Positions 14,937-15,081 of a stretch of 15,081 bases of DNA are shown in pieces. The first letter of the stretch is position 1. Each line of letters starts with the position of its first letter. The stretch covers positions 1 through 15,081 of the forward strand of contig JABHGH010000036.1 of the NCBI GenBank assembly GCA_018672145.1, read 5' to 3'. Position numbers and translations under genes: made by a program. Below the pieces are notes generated by a model. It saw only the letters and a list, made by a program, of their open reading frames with translations. It searched no databases and was not told the DNA's origin. Source of the stretch: Flavobacteriaceae bacterium (GTDB lineage: Bacteria; Bacteroidota; Bacteroidia; Flavobacteriales; Flavobacteriaceae).

Positions 14937-15081
14937 AAAATAATATTTATTGGAAAAAAAATATCCGCTACATCTCCATACTTCTTTCGCTGTGGTTTAT
15001 CATTTCTTTTGGCTGTGGCCGTCAAACACCTGCTCCGAGTAATGAAATACAAAAACTGGTCGAAAACATTCGGAATCCCTA
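14933..15081 (+). CDS. N-terminus of a probable exported protein or lipoprotein (cut by window end)
   Basis: The ATG overlaps the transporter stop (ATGA) and the frame stays open for 49 codons to the edge. A basic start (MKNNIYWKKNIR) is followed by a hydrophobic stretch (YISILLSLWFIISFGCG) ending in a cysteine that could be lipidated, though SFGC is a weak lipobox. The next visible residues, NEIQKLVENIRNP, recall the segment just after the signal peptide in Bacteroidota GH28 (polygalacturonase-like) enzymes, which commonly continue with a Phe-Pro-Asp-Arg motif; this is a guess from a short stretch. The sugar transporter upstream fits a carbohydrate-active role. Confidence 0.6.
   Translation, partial: MKNNIYWKKNIRYISILLSLWFIISFGCGRQTPAPSNEIQKLVENIRNP

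Noticed and set aside
1..15081. CRISPR arrays, insertion sequences, rRNA or riboswitches
   Set aside because: No regularly spaced repeats, terminal inverted repeats with a transposase, rRNA segments or known riboswitch cores were seen on reading both strands.

Overview
The window looks like a chromosomal segment of a marine-type Flavobacteriia (Bacteroidota). The signs are low GC, almost no Shine-Dalgarno sequences, Bacteroidota-type -7 elements (TAnnTTTG-like) ahead of several genes, a TonB-dependent receptor with an N-terminal carboxypeptidase-regulatory-like domain, a flavobacterial-style exbB/4-TM/exbD/exbD cluster, and E1o/E2o genes paired with each other. No species can be named from sequence alone.

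Layout. Positions 1-5878, all on the minus strand, are an outer-membrane and energy-transduction block. Transcription starts at exbB (5878), runs through a four-helix membrane protein and two exbD genes, and meets a strong hairpin terminator at about 3403-3427. A small outer-membrane beta-barrel gene follows, then a separately promoted TonB-dependent receptor that runs off the left edge. Positions 5944-6843 hold tRNA-Ser(GGA) and a TatD-family nuclease gene, also on minus. A small retropepsin-like aspartic protease (6885-7322, plus) diverges from tatD. Positions 7505-11457 (minus) are sucB and sucA, the E2 and E1 genes of the 2-oxoglutarate dehydrogenase complex. Positions 11566-13281 (plus) carry a Y-family polymerase gene umuC followed by umuD, the reverse of the E. 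coli order; neither has an ATG start. Directly behind umuD, on the opposite strand, lies the decayed C-terminal end of a tyrosine recombinase (13284 to about 13463). The window ends with an FHS-family sugar transporter (13620-14936) overlapping the start of a probable exported protein cut by the right edge.

How the genes work together. ExbB/ExbD supply proton-motive force to TonB-dependent receptors such as the one at 1-2648; no tonB is present here. SucA/SucB act in the TCA cycle. UmuC/UmuD form an error-prone lesion-bypass polymerase module, and the recombinase remnant beside them suggests this part was once in or next to a mobile element. The sugar transporter and the following truncated gene are probably the start of a carbohydrate-use operon.

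Most of the window is ordinary core genome. The parts most worth a second look are the umuC-umuD/recombinase-remnant junction, the doubled exbD arrangement, the small soluble aspartic protease, and a short broken reading frame at 7366-7496. I did not find a convincing wholly new system.
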